64,000 bases of DNA. Source: Paenibacillus sp. FSL H7-0357. Lineage in GTDB: Bacteria; Bacillota; Bacilli; Paenibacillales; Paenibacillaceae. The translations under genes were made by a program, and so were the position numbers. Below are positions 34,391 through 42,938 of this stretch, piece by piece; the first letter of the stretch is position 1, and every line of letters begins with the position of its first letter. The DNA is taken from assembly GCF_000758525.1 (NCBI RefSeq), contig NZ_CP009241.1, positions 6,696,001 through 6,760,000 of the forward strand. The letters run 5' to 3'. Below the pieces are notes generated by a model. That model was not told the DNA's origin. It saw nothing but the letters and a program-made list of their open reading frames with translations, and did no database searches.

Positions 34391-35971
34391 CTACAGAGAG
34401 TCCTCCTGCTTGCGGTATTCACGAGGAGTCTGCCCGGTCGATTTCTTAAAAACCCGGCTGAAATACTTCTCATCCTCATAGCCGACCAGCTCTGAAATCT
34501 GCGACAGCCGCAGGTTTGTATTTTGCAGCAGCGTCTTGGCCTTGTCTATTCTCAGTGCAGTTAAATAATCGGACAGATTCTCCCCGCTGATCTGTTTGAA
34601 CTTGCGTGAGACATTCTCCCTGCTGATAAAAAAGCGCTCGGCGATATGCTGAAGCGTCATGTCCTTGGCGTAGTTCTGATTGAGGTATTCCCGGATTTCC
34701 TGAACAAGCCGGCTGTCCGGTGTCTGGGAATTCCCTTTCCACAATCGCTGCAGCATAGTCTTAAACTGATTCCGCCAGTTCTCAACGGAGAACATCCCCT
34801 CTTCGTCATAACACAGCTCAAAGGCAATCTCCTCATTCTGCCGCCAGCGCATCAGAACGGCGCGGATCTCTTCCTGCTGGTGCAGAAAGTTATTCTCGGT
34901 GAGCAGCGACAGCCCTGAAAGCTGATCGGCCCATTCATCAACCACCCGTTCCATTCTCTGCAGATCCCCCGATAATACGGCCACTCTGAGCTTGTCCAGC
35001 AGTGATTCCAGCACGTGGTCTTCCACAGACCCACTCTCCTCCGTCAGCTCCCTGTAATGATAAATGCGCCCTTCCCGCTGAAGGAGATTGCGCTCACTCA
35101 GGCCTTGACGCGCCTGACGGAAGGCGTTTTGCAGTCCTTCGGGAAAAGCCACGGGCCGGCTGAGTCCAATATCCACCTGTACCCCATAAGTCTGTTTCAT
35201 CGATTCATTGATAAGCCGCACCCACACTTCCACATCCAGAGCCGCCGTCCAGAAAAGAATGACAATATCGGTGCCGGCCTGCCAGCTGCGAAAGGCAAAG
35301 CCGCTTCTCCCGGGGGAGATCACCTCATTGCAGACGTTCGCCAGCACGAAGGAGGTCAGCGTCACATCGCCATGAAACCGCTCCAGCAGGCGGCAGTTTG
35401 CACGCTGGAGCGAGATTACGGCAACTCTGCAGCTTGCCGCATCCCCCTGCAACCCCAGCTCTTCGCACAAGGAAGGCTTCAGCTCCTGAAATGAAGCATG
35501 GCCGGAGACCAGATCCGAGAGCATCTTGTCCCAGTACAGCGGCCGCAGCACATTAAGCTGCATATTCTGCCGGTGACTCTGCTGCCGCTCCTCCTCTTCC
35601 TCCAACCACAGCTTGAAGGCATGCTCGGCTGCGGCAATCAGTTGTTTACTGTTCAGGGGCTTCAGCAAATAATCTGTCCCTCCGTAGACGATTGCCGGCT
35701 TTACATAATTGAAGTCCTGATACCCGCTAATGACAATTGTCTTCGTATTCGGGAAATGATGATGCAGCCATTCCAGCAGCTCCGCACCGTCCATCAGCGG
35801 CATCCGCATATCCGTGAAGACAATCGCCGGCTGTTGCTCCTGCATTATCAGCGTAGCTTCCTGCCCGTTGGTCGCCTCAAAAATCTCTGAAATCTGATAT
35901 TTTTCCCACGGTACAAAATAGCGGATCGCCTCACGCACATGCTTCTCATCGTCTACAATCAGCACCTTCAT
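34391..35971 (-). CDS. AraC-family response regulator, YesN-like
   Basis: A 526-residue regulator. The receiver domain (1-125) has VDDEKH and the phosphoacceptor Asp54 in VFTDMRMP, plus KPL near residue 104. A long middle region follows, and an AraC-type double helix-turn-helix lies at about 430-520 (LQHIAERFFISRENVSRKFKQISGEN and ISELVGYEDEKYFSRVFKKSTG). It lies 35 bases after the YesM-like kinase gene and should be its partner. By analogy it activates the divergent sugar ABC operon at 37958. Confidence 0.95.
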   Translation of the reverse strand: MKVLIVDDEKHVREAIRYFVPWEKYQISEIFEATNGQEATLIMQEQQPAIVFTDMRMPLMDGAELLEWLHHHFPNTKTIVISGYQDFNYVKPAIVYGGTDYLLKPLNSKQLIAAAEHAFKLWLEEEEERQQSHRQNMQLNVLRPLYWDKMLSDLVSGHASFQELKPSLCEELGLQGDAASCRVAVISLQRANCRLLERFHGDVTLTSFVLANVCNEVISPGRSGFAFRSWQAGTDIVILFWTAALDVEVWVRLINESMKQTYGVQVDIGLSRPVAFPEGLQNAFRQARQGLSERNLLQREGRIYHYRELTEESGSVEDHVLESLLDKLRVAVLSGDLQRMERVVDEWADQLSGLSLLTENNFLHQQEEIRAVLMRWRQNEEIAFELCYDEEGMFSVENWRNQFKTMLQRLWKGNSQTPDSRLVQEIREYLNQNYAKDMTLQHIAERFFISRENVSRKFKQISGENLSDYLTALRIDKAKTLLQNTNLRLSQISELVGYEDEKYFSRVFKKSTGQTPREYRKQEDSL

Positions 35972-36006
35972 CTCACTTGCCGCTCCTTTGGGTCCATTGC
36001 ACTCCC

Positions 36007-37836
36007 TTAATTTGTTGGGTCCATCATATCCAGCGGAATAATAAGCGTCACCTTAACCCCGCCGCCTTCGACACTCTGCAGCAATAGCTCTGCCCCGCTG
36101 CTCATCTGCAGCCGCACACGCGCCAGTACGTTATGCAGCCCAATCTCTTCGTGCTCTGTCCGGCCGCTCTGCTGAAGTCCGGCTGTAATTTCCTCCAGCC
36201 GTTCCGCAGTGATTCCTTTGCCGTTGTCCTTGACGGCAAGCCGCAGGCTGCCGTTCGCATCCAGAGCACAGGTGATGGAGATTACAGCCTCGCGGATCCC
36301 GTCCGTAAAACCATGCTTGAATATATTCTCAACAATGGGCTGCAGAATCATCTTGGGCACGGCAATCTCCAGAGCAGCTTCCTCTGCATCAATATCCAGC
36401 CTTAAGTTCTCTTCCCCGAAACGTTCCGTCTGCAGGATCACATAATTCTGCACATGCTCCAGTTCATCACGAAGCGGGACCTGCGTCCGCTCCGTGTTCA
36501 TGGAATAGCGCATCATACTGCCAAGCGAATAGATGAGATCATACACCTTGGGTGCATTGTAGCGCAAGGACAGACTGGCAATGGACTGCAGGGCATTATA
36601 CAGGAAATGAGGATTGACCTGGGCCTGCAGCGCCTTCAGCTGATTGGTCTTGTTGGCCAGCTCAAGTTTGTATTCCTTTAAGATAAGATCGTTGATCGTC
36701 CGGGTCATGCCGGTGATTTTGCGTGTCAGGAGGCCGAATTCATCCTCCCGTTCGGCATCCATATGCGCATCAAGCTGACCAATCTGCACTTTCTGGGTGA
36801 AGGAGATCAGCTTCTTGATCGGCCTTGTGAATCCGACGGAGATTAATACCGCGCTGAGTCCGCCAAGGATCAGGAACAGCACACCGATTCCGGTGTTGAA
36901 CCGGGTGATAGTTCTGGCATCGCCATACAGATCTTCATAGGGAACCAGCTTGATGATGCTGCCCTTGAACAACGTATTCTCAATGTGGCGATACATTACA
37001 ATACCCTCGAAACCATCCTTCTTCCAGGTGAAATGGCCACTGTCATCCTTCTCCGGCAACTGGCTCCAGCCTGCAGTGACCGGTTTGCCGATCCAATCGG
37101 AATCAGAAGCAAACAAGGCCTGCCCCTGTTCATTCAAGATATAAAGCCGTTCTGTATCCGAATTGTACATGGATTTGACGATTCCCTCCAGCTCCCCCAA
37201 ACGGAAATCAATCGACAGATCGGCCAGAACATCATCGCTCGGCGTTCGGTACATGGGGAAATGAGCAGTAAAAACCGGCACAGTACCCGATTTCAAATTA
37301 GGGAATCCGGACTTCATCCCGTATTGATGATCCATATGCGTAACCTCAATATAAGGCCGGTACGTTTCCTCCGTTTGGATCACCGGGGCGTAATCATCAT
37401 TATTCTCCCGGCGGAATAGCCCGCCGAGCACCAGATTCGACTGCCTGGCCGCCCGGACATACAGGTGAATCTGAAAGGTGTTCCGGTCGGAGAGGAACAG
37501 GTTATAGAGCTGTGTTGAGATGATCGCCCGGTTATCCGGCAAGACGGAGTTTTCAGGAGCATTATCCGGATGTTTGGCCGTAAGCAGGCTCGTATAGAAG
37601 GAGCTGGGGACATTGATTCCGCTGTATAGGGACATCGCCTGCTGATTCACTCCGCTGAAGTAACTACTGAGATTAGCCTCCCCAAGTGTCAGCAGCTTCG
37701 TATTCTGCTTCACTGACTGTTCGGTTACCGATTTCTTGGTATAGAGATATGAGAACGTTACGGATATCCCCGACGGAATCACTGAGGCCAGCAGCACTAG
37801 CGCCATCAGCCGGGTCCGGATACTGTTTCTGAACAT
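36007..37836 (-). CDS. Sensor histidine kinase, YesM-like
   Basis: About 609 residues. A membrane helix near residues 10-30 (LMALVLLASVIPSG), a large extracellular dCache-type domain, a second helix near 290-315 (TGIGVLFLILGGLSAVLISVGF), then a HAMP domain. The His-kinase box is QAQVNPHFLYNALQSI, followed by an HATPase domain with KMILQPIVENIFKHGF and DNGKGI. It senses an extracellular signal, probably a sugar or its binding protein, and phosphorylates the YesN-like regulator. The TTG at 37854 overlaps the AGGAGG site, so the ATG at 37836 is the start. It is divergent from the ABC operon by 121 bases. Confidence 0.95.
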   Translation of the reverse strand: MFRNSIRTRLMALVLLASVIPSGISVTFSYLYTKKSVTEQSVKQNTKLLTLGEANLSSYFSGVNQQAMSLYSGINVPSSFYTSLLTAKHPDNAPENSVLPDNRAIISTQLYNLFLSDRNTFQIHLYVRAARQSNLVLGGLFRRENNDDYAPVIQTEETYRPYIEVTHMDHQYGMKSGFPNLKSGTVPVFTAHFPMYRTPSDDVLADLSIDFRLGELEGIVKSMYNSDTERLYILNEQGQALFASDSDWIGKPVTAGWSQLPEKDDSGHFTWKKDGFEGIVMYRHIENTLFKGSIIKLVPYEDLYGDARTITRFNTGIGVLFLILGGLSAVLISVGFTRPIKKLISFTQKVQIGQLDAHMDAEREDEFGLLTRKITGMTRTINDLILKEYKLELANKTNQLKALQAQVNPHFLYNALQSIASLSLRYNAPKVYDLIYSLGSMMRYSMNTERTQVPLRDELEHVQNYVILQTERFGEENLRLDIDAEEAALEIAVPKMILQPIVENIFKHGFTDGIREAVISITCALDANGSLRLAVKDNGKGITAERLEEITAGLQQSGRTEHEEIGLHNVLARVRLQMSSGAELLLQSVEGGGVKVTLIIPLDMMDPTN

Positions 37837-37887
37837 GCCCTTTTCCTCCTGCAATATAATCCACTTTTATAATCATCAAATTGAGTG

Positions 37888-37914
37888 TTGATGACTCCTG
37901 CCTCTTCCTATAAT
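37888..37914 (+). promoter_or_regulatory. Possible promoter of the sugar ABC operon
   Basis: TTGATG at 37888-37893 and TATAAT at 37909-37914, separated by 15 bases. The -10 is perfect but the spacing is short, as often seen at activator-dependent promoters. It lies 44 bases upstream of the first permease. Confidence 0.45.
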
Positions 37915-37957
37915 GAGGGTATGAACCCGTTGAAAAACTATACAAAGGAGATTCCAT

Positions 37958-38848
37958 ATGAGAAAAGCTCTGCGTTTGCAAAAAGGCTGGGGACAGCAAA
38001 TCGTTTTCCTCGGCCCCTGCCTGCTCTTCTTCCTGACCATTGTGGTCACACCCTTCTTTCTCGGCTTTTATTATTCTTCCACTGACTGGAACGGGCTGGA
38101 TCTGGACAAAGCGGTCTGGACAGGCGCCGCCAACTGGAAACGGATTTTTCTGAATGATGATAAGTTCTGGGAATCCCTGCTCTTTACCCTTCGCTTCACT
38201 ATAGTGTCCGTAATTGCCGCGAATGTGCTGGCACTTCTGCTGGCCTTCCTGCTGATGACGACACTGAAGACCAAGAAATTGCTGCGTACCATCTTCTTTA
38301 TGCCCAATGTAATCGGCGGTATTCTGCTAGGATACATCTGGCAGTTTATCTTCACCAAGGGCTTCGGGACAATCGGCGAAATCACCGGAATCTCCTTCTT
38401 CCAGCTGCCTTGGCTCGGTACGCCCAGCACTGGCTTCTGGGGCCTTGTCATCGTATTTGTGTGGCAGACTGCCGGGTATATGATGGTTATCTATATTGCC
38501 TCACTCGCCGGGATTCCGAAGGATTTGATTGAAGCGGCCAAGATCGATGGCGCCCGCGCACCCCAGCTGTTCAAAAGCGTCTATGTGCCTTTGATCATGC
38601 CGGCCATCACAATCTGCCTGTTCCTGACCACATCCAATGCCTTTAAAATGTTCGACCTTAACCTGTCGCTGACCAAGGGCGGACCGGGAACCTCCACCCA
38701 GTCGCTCGCCTATAACATTTATGCGGAAGCGCTAATCAACAACCGGTACGGTCTTGGCACAGCCAAAGCGCTGCTCTTCTTCGCTGCTGTATCACTGATC
38801 ACCGTTACTCAGGTATGGATCACTAAGAGAAAAGAGGTGTCGGCATAA
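37958..38848 (+). CDS. Carbohydrate ABC transporter permease, MalF/UgpA-like
   Basis: A 296-residue inner-membrane permease with about six helices. The EAA loop reads LIEAAKIDGARAPQLFKSVYVPLIMPA, and FKMFDLNLSLTKGGPGTSTQSLAYNIY near residue 230 is the conserved segment of this subunit type. GGAG lies seven bases before the ATG. Its last base is shared with the start of the next permease gene (ATG within TAATG), indicating coupled translation. The operon lies opposite a YesMN pair that probably controls it. Confidence 0.93.
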   Translation: MRKALRLQKGWGQQIVFLGPCLLFFLTIVVTPFFLGFYYSSTDWNGLDLDKAVWTGAANWKRIFLNDDKFWESLLFTLRFTIVSVIAANVLALLLAFLLMTTLKTKKLLRTIFFMPNVIGGILLGYIWQFIFTKGFGTIGEITGISFFQLPWLGTPSTGFWGLVIVFVWQTAGYMMVIYIASLAGIPKDLIEAAKIDGARAPQLFKSVYVPLIMPAITICLFLTTSNAFKMFDLNLSLTKGGPGTSTQSLAYNIYAEALINNRYGLGTAKALLFFAAVSLITVTQVWITKRKEVSA

Positions 38849-39684
38849 TGAACAGCAGCAGATACCGTCCCAGAAATTTCATTCTGGAAATTGCCGCCAT
38901 ACTCCTGGCCCTTGTCTTCCTGTCTCCGTTCTACCTGGTGCTTAGCAACTCTGTTAAAGGGCTTAAGGAAATTCTGACTGATGCTGCATCGTTTCCGCAG
39001 GTTTTTGTGTGGAGCAATTATTCTAAGGTCTGGGACGCCATAGACTTCCCGCAGGCTTTCTGGAACTCTCTGCAGATTACCATCCTGAGCGTTATCTTCA
39101 TTGTTCTGTTCAGCTCCATGGCCGCTTATCAGATCGTTAGAAAGCCGTCGCGCTTCAATTCCTTTGTCTTCCTGCTGCTCATCTCGGCGATGATTATTCC
39201 CTTCCAGTCGCTGATGCTGCAATTGGTCCGGGTAACCAGTATCCTGGAGCTGCGCGGAGAACTTTACGGTATTGTGGCTTGCTATCTGGGGTTCGGGATG
39301 CCTCTGTCAGTCTTCCTGTTCCACGGCTTTATCAAAACCGTGCCCTTTGAGCTGGAGGAAGCGGCCCGGGTCGACGGCTCCAATCCTTACGGCGTTTTCT
39401 TCAAAATCGTCTTCCCGCTGCTGATGCCAATTATTGTTACTGTAATTATTCTCAACACCCTTTGGATCTGGAATGACTACCTGCTGCCTGTGCTGGTCAT
39501 CGGCGGTAATAAGGATCTGACTACACTGCCGGTAGCTGTAACCAAATTCTTCGGGCAGTACACTAAGAAGTGGGATCTTGCGCTCGCGGGACTGGTCATG
39601 GCCATTACACCGATTCTCCTGTTCTTCCTGACGCTGCAGCGGTATATTGTTGAAGGAGTAACTTCAGGATCTGTCAAGGGATAA
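38848..39684 (+). CDS. Carbohydrate ABC transporter permease, MalG-like
   Basis: A 278-residue partner of the preceding permease. Six helices, EAA loop LEEAARVDGSNPYGVFFKIVFPLLMP, and the family ending RYIVEGVTSGSVKG. The N-terminal LSPFYLVLSNSVKG is typical. It overlaps the upstream gene by one base and is followed after 107 bases by the binding-protein gene. No sugar hydrolase is in this operon, so the substrate cannot be predicted. Confidence 0.93.
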   Translation: MNSSRYRPRNFILEIAAILLALVFLSPFYLVLSNSVKGLKEILTDAASFPQVFVWSNYSKVWDAIDFPQAFWNSLQITILSVIFIVLFSSMAAYQIVRKPSRFNSFVFLLLISAMIIPFQSLMLQLVRVTSILELRGELYGIVACYLGFGMPLSVFLFHGFIKTVPFELEEAARVDGSNPYGVFFKIVFPLLMPIIVTVIILNTLWIWNDYLLPVLVIGGNKDLTTLPVAVTKFFGQYTKKWDLALAGLVMAITPILLFFLTLQRYIVEGVTSGSVKG

Positions 39685-39791
39685 AAGGGTTGCAACAATA
39701 TCCACTTTTTCGAGCAAAATATTAAGTGTAAGTGTAAGGTCATATGCATTACGATCAAGTTGTAGGAACCACAGACCAGGGAGGTTATTCT

Positions 39792-41099
39792 ATGAAAAGA
39801 AAGTTCGCGTTTGTTATCGCAACCGTTTGCACACTCATTATCGCAGGTTGCGGCAATGGCGGCAATACTAATTCCGGGAACAATGGAACCGCTACCAATG
39901 CGCCGAAAGAGTCAGCAGCAACTGAGGCGACAAAAGCTCCTGCCAAAGATGTGACGATCAAAATGTTCCAGTTCAAGGTCGAAATTGCCGAACAGCTGAA
40001 CACATTGGCTGAACTGTATGAGAAAGAAACCGGAGTCAAGGTTGAAGTCGAAACGCATGGCGGCGGCGAAGATTACGGCGCTTTGCTCAAAGCGGAAATT
40101 GCCTCAGGCTCGGAACCGGAAATTTTCAATAACGGCGGCTACACCGCTCTGGTTCCTTACATGGACCGCGCTACCGACTTGTCAGATCAGCCTTGGGCCG
40201 CAAAACTGATCCCTACCTCCAAAACTCCTGCTACTGTGGACGGCAAGCTGTACGGCATGCCGATGAACGTCGAGGGCTATGGCCTTATCTATAACAAGGA
40301 TCTGTTTACCAAAGCTGGTATTACTGAAGAACCAAAAACACTGTCCCAGCTTAAGGACGCTGCCGCGAAGCTGAAAGCTGCCGGCATCACTCCATTTGAA
40401 GCAACCAACGAATGGTGGTCCATGGGGATGCACCTTGTGAATGTTGGTCTTGCCCACCAGCCTGATCCGAAGAAATTTGTCGATGATGTCAAAGCCGGTA
40501 CGCAAACCTTTAAAGGCAATGCCGTGTTCGAGCAATGGCTTGATCTGGTGGATGTAATCTTCGGTAACGCCCAAGATAACAAAATGACTACTGACTATGC
40601 GACTCAGGTTGCTGATTTCGCCTCCGGCAAAGCGGCAATGATGATGCAGGGCAACTGGACTCAGGGTGATATCGACAAGATTGACCCTGCACTGAACCTT
40701 GGCCTGCTCCCGCTCCCGATCAGTGACGAAGAAGGCACCATTCTGGTAGGAGTACCTAATAACTATGTTGTAAACAGCAAATCCGCGCATCCGGAAGAAG
40801 CCAAAGCGTTCCTGAACTGGCTCGTATCCTCGGAGACCGGCAAACAATATTTGACGAAGGAATTCAAGTTCATTCCGGCTGAAACTGATATTGAAACAGC
40901 TGCAGAAGATATCGGCCAGGTTGCCGTTGCTGTTCAAGAAAAATCCGCAACTGCACTCGGCTGGAACTGGGATATGTTCCCTGACGGAGTAACTCAGGGC
41001 TTCGGCGCTGCGATGCAGGAATATCTCGGCGGACAAATTAACCACGATCAGCTCCTGGAAAAACTGGATAAATCCGTACAGGATATCGTGAAGCAATAA
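39792..41099 (+). CDS. Family 1 sugar-binding lipoprotein
   Basis: About 435 residues. The lipoprotein signal ends at IIAGC (Cys about residue 20), followed by an Asn/Thr-rich linker. The mature part has AEIASGSEPEIFNNGGYTAL, GKLYGMPMNVEGYGLIYNKD and an FASGKAAMMMQGNW segment, all typical of cluster 1 oligosaccharide-binding proteins. GGGAGG lies eight bases before the ATG at 39792; the frame extends upstream to 39744 without a signal. It is the last gene of its operon, whereas most such operons begin with the binding protein. A strong terminator follows. Confidence 0.93.
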   Translation: MKRKFAFVIATVCTLIIAGCGNGGNTNSGNNGTATNAPKESAATEATKAPAKDVTIKMFQFKVEIAEQLNTLAELYEKETGVKVEVETHGGGEDYGALLKAEIASGSEPEIFNNGGYTALVPYMDRATDLSDQPWAAKLIPTSKTPATVDGKLYGMPMNVEGYGLIYNKDLFTKAGITEEPKTLSQLKDAAAKLKAAGITPFEATNEWWSMGMHLVNVGLAHQPDPKKFVDDVKAGTQTFKGNAVFEQWLDLVDVIFGNAQDNKMTTDYATQVADFASGKAAMMMQGNWTQGDIDKIDPALNLGLLPLPISDEEGTILVGVPNNYVVNSKSAHPEEAKAFLNWLVSSETGKQYLTKEFKFIPAETDIETAAEDIGQVAVAVQEKSATALGWNWDMFPDGVTQGFGAAMQEYLGGQINHDQLLEKLDKSVQDIVKQ

Positions 41100-41129
41100 T
41101 CAGCGTAAAGCTTATACATCCTTATGTAC

Positions 41130-41195
41130 AAAAAGCCCCGCCTTCCGGTGTGCTCTCAGGTTATACCTGACAGTTGCCGGGGGAGCGGGGTTTTG
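41130..41195. terminator. Bidirectional terminator with branched stem
   Basis: CAAAAGCCCCGC and GCGGGGTTTTG pair at the base, and TCAGGT-TAT-ACCTGA forms an inner hairpin. A-run and T-run on opposite sides allow it to end both the sugar ABC operon and mntH. Confidence 0.8.
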
Positions 41196-41209
41196 TCTGA
41201 TTCTGCCTT

Positions 41210-42511
41210 TTAGATGAACATTTCAACAATCAGGAACAGATTGAGCGATACGACCAGCGCAGAGATGATCCAGCCCAGAACCGTAGTAATCCGGTGGTTG
41301 ACCAGCCCCTTCATAATCTGGCGGTTGCTGGTGAAAATAACAAGCGGGATCAAAGCAAAGGCTATCCCGAAGGACAATACCACCTGGCTCATCACCAGTG
41401 CGCGGGTCGGATTGATGCCAAAGGCGATAATCGCCAGCGGAGGAATAATCGTAATCGCCCGCCGCAGATACAGGTTGATCCTCTTATTTATGAATCCCTG
41501 CATAACCACATCACCGGCCATTGTCCCAACCGAAGAACTCGACAGCCCTGCGATCAAGAGTCCAAGGCCGAACGAAACTGCCGTTACCGGACCGGCCAAA
41601 TGGCGGAACTGCTGGAAGGCCACATCCAAGTCTTCAACTACAAGCCCGTTCTTAAAGAAAAGGGCAGCGGCAACGATTACCATCGCCATATTCACAGCAC
41701 CGGCAATAACCATCGCAATAACGATATCAATCATTTCCAGCTTAAAAATCTGTTTTTTCTCTTTTTCGTCAATCCCGACCACACGGCTCTGTGTCAGTGA
41801 AGAATGAAGATAGATCGCATGCGGCATGACCGTTGCCCCAAGAATCCCTGCTGCCAGCAGGATGCTGTCCACACCCTCGAATGCAGGGGTGAATATTCCG
41901 GCGATTACTGCTCCGGCATCCGGCTTAGCCATAATGACCTGGAAAGCAAAGGCTAAGACGACGATTAGCACCATCGAAGCAATCCCGGCCTCAAGCGTCC
42001 GGTAACCACGCCGCTGCAGCTCAAGAATAGCGAATGAACCGACAGCGGTAATTATTGCGGCAGGCAGCATCGGTATCCCGAACAGCAGATATAGTCCAAG
42101 GGCTGCCCCGATAAACTCCGCCAGGTCCGTGGCAATAATGACCAGTTCGCTTTGTATCCATAAAAAAATGGAAGCGCCCTTCGGGAAGCGTTCACGCGCC
42201 ACTTCCGGCAGATTCTTTCCGGTAGCTATGCCAAGCTTGGCGGATAAGGACTGTATCAGCACGGCCATTAAATTCGATGCGGCAATGACCCATAACAACA
42301 GGTAACCGTATTTCGATCCGGCCGTAATGTTCGTGGCGAAATTCCCGGGGTCCAGATACGCTACTGAGGCAATAAAGGCCGGGCCCAGAAACGGAAGGAG
42401 TCTCTTCAATCCTTTGACGTCCCCGTTAAGTACTGCTTGTGCTGAAATTGTATTCTTGTGCTTCGGATTATTTATCATTTTGGGTGTTTCCACCACGTTT
42501 TGCTCGATCAT
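41210..42511 (-). CDS. mntH: Nramp-family Mn2+/Fe2+ transporter
   Basis: A 433-residue proton-coupled metal importer with about eleven helices. The first helix has the metal-binding DPGN in VAYLDPGNFAT, and the sixth has MPH in GATVMPHAIYLHSS; both are hallmarks of Nramp. The open frame starts at 42553, but the ATG at 42511 has GAGGAGGG seven bases upstream and is the likely start. A near-consensus promoter and a MntR-like site lie directly upstream, so manganese-dependent repression is expected. It is a single-gene unit. Confidence 0.96.
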   Translation of the reverse strand: MIEQNVVETPKMINNPKHKNTISAQAVLNGDVKGLKRLLPFLGPAFIASVAYLDPGNFATNITAGSKYGYLLLWVIAASNLMAVLIQSLSAKLGIATGKNLPEVARERFPKGASIFLWIQSELVIIATDLAEFIGAALGLYLLFGIPMLPAAIITAVGSFAILELQRRGYRTLEAGIASMVLIVVLAFAFQVIMAKPDAGAVIAGIFTPAFEGVDSILLAAGILGATVMPHAIYLHSSLTQSRVVGIDEKEKKQIFKLEMIDIVIAMVIAGAVNMAMVIVAAALFFKNGLVVEDLDVAFQQFRHLAGPVTAVSFGLGLLIAGLSSSSVGTMAGDVVMQGFINKRINLYLRRAITIIPPLAIIAFGINPTRALVMSQVVLSFGIAFALIPLVIFTSNRQIMKGLVNHRITTVLGWIISALVVSLNLFLIVEMFI

Positions 42512-42554
42512 TTCAAACCCTCCTCTTGCCCGGAAAAAGTTGTCTTCACACATG

Positions 42555-42576
42555 AAAGTTTCCCTGGTGCAACATT
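42555..42576 (-). promoter_or_regulatory. Probable MntR operator
   Basis: On the minus strand the site contains TTGCACCAGGGAAACTTT, close to the MntR boxes known from Bacillus mntH (TTTGCnnnnGGGAAACT). It lies just after the expected transcription start (about 42582) and would block elongation or promoter escape when manganese is plentiful. Confidence 0.7.
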
Positions 42577-42588
42577 TAACTTATTTTT

Positions 42589-42617
42589 ATTATAATCTGC
42601 TTAATGAAAAATGTAAA
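42589..42617 (-). promoter_or_regulatory. Sigma-A promoter of mntH
   Basis: On the minus strand TTTACA (42612-42617), a 17-base spacer and a perfect TATAAT (42589-42594). Confidence 0.85.
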
Positions 42618-42779
42618 TGTAATTTTCATGGAATTTTCCAATCAAACTATTACCTATTCTTAACTCAAATTATTGTCCGGCAATCATAATTAATCATATG
42701 TACCATAAGCCCAGTAAGTGAGCCTCCAATGCAAAGCGGATTTTGGGTATTTTACGGAGCTTCCACAACATAAGATTCC

Positions 42780-42870
42780 ACAAGTGGATACGCCTTCCCC
42801 GTCCTCAAAAGGACGGTATCCGTTTCAGCGAGAAATAGAAGAATAATTTATAGCGTGAAGCATATAAAAT
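42780..42870 (+). repeat. Dispersed intergenic repeat, copy 2
   Basis: Matches 30571-30650: shared stretches are GGACGGTATC, TTCAGCGAGAAATAGAAG and TAATTTATAGCGTGAAGC. This copy also has the perfect hairpin CCGTCCT-CAAA-AGGACGG at 42799-42816, which is damaged in copy 1. Both copies have the same orientation and sit beside the terminator of a leftward gene. Confidence 0.85.
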
Positions 42871-42879
42871 CTTGAATTT

Positions 42880-42925
42880 TAAAAAAACGGGCAAGATTCA
42901 GGATGAAATCCCCTGTTCTTGCCCG
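42880..42925 (-). terminator. Intrinsic terminator of glnS
   Basis: CGGGCAAGA (42888-42896) pairs with TCTTGCCCG (42917-42925). On the minus strand it is followed by a T-run of seven to eight bases. Confidence 0.8.
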
Positions 42926-42938
42926 CTTCCTCAAATAG

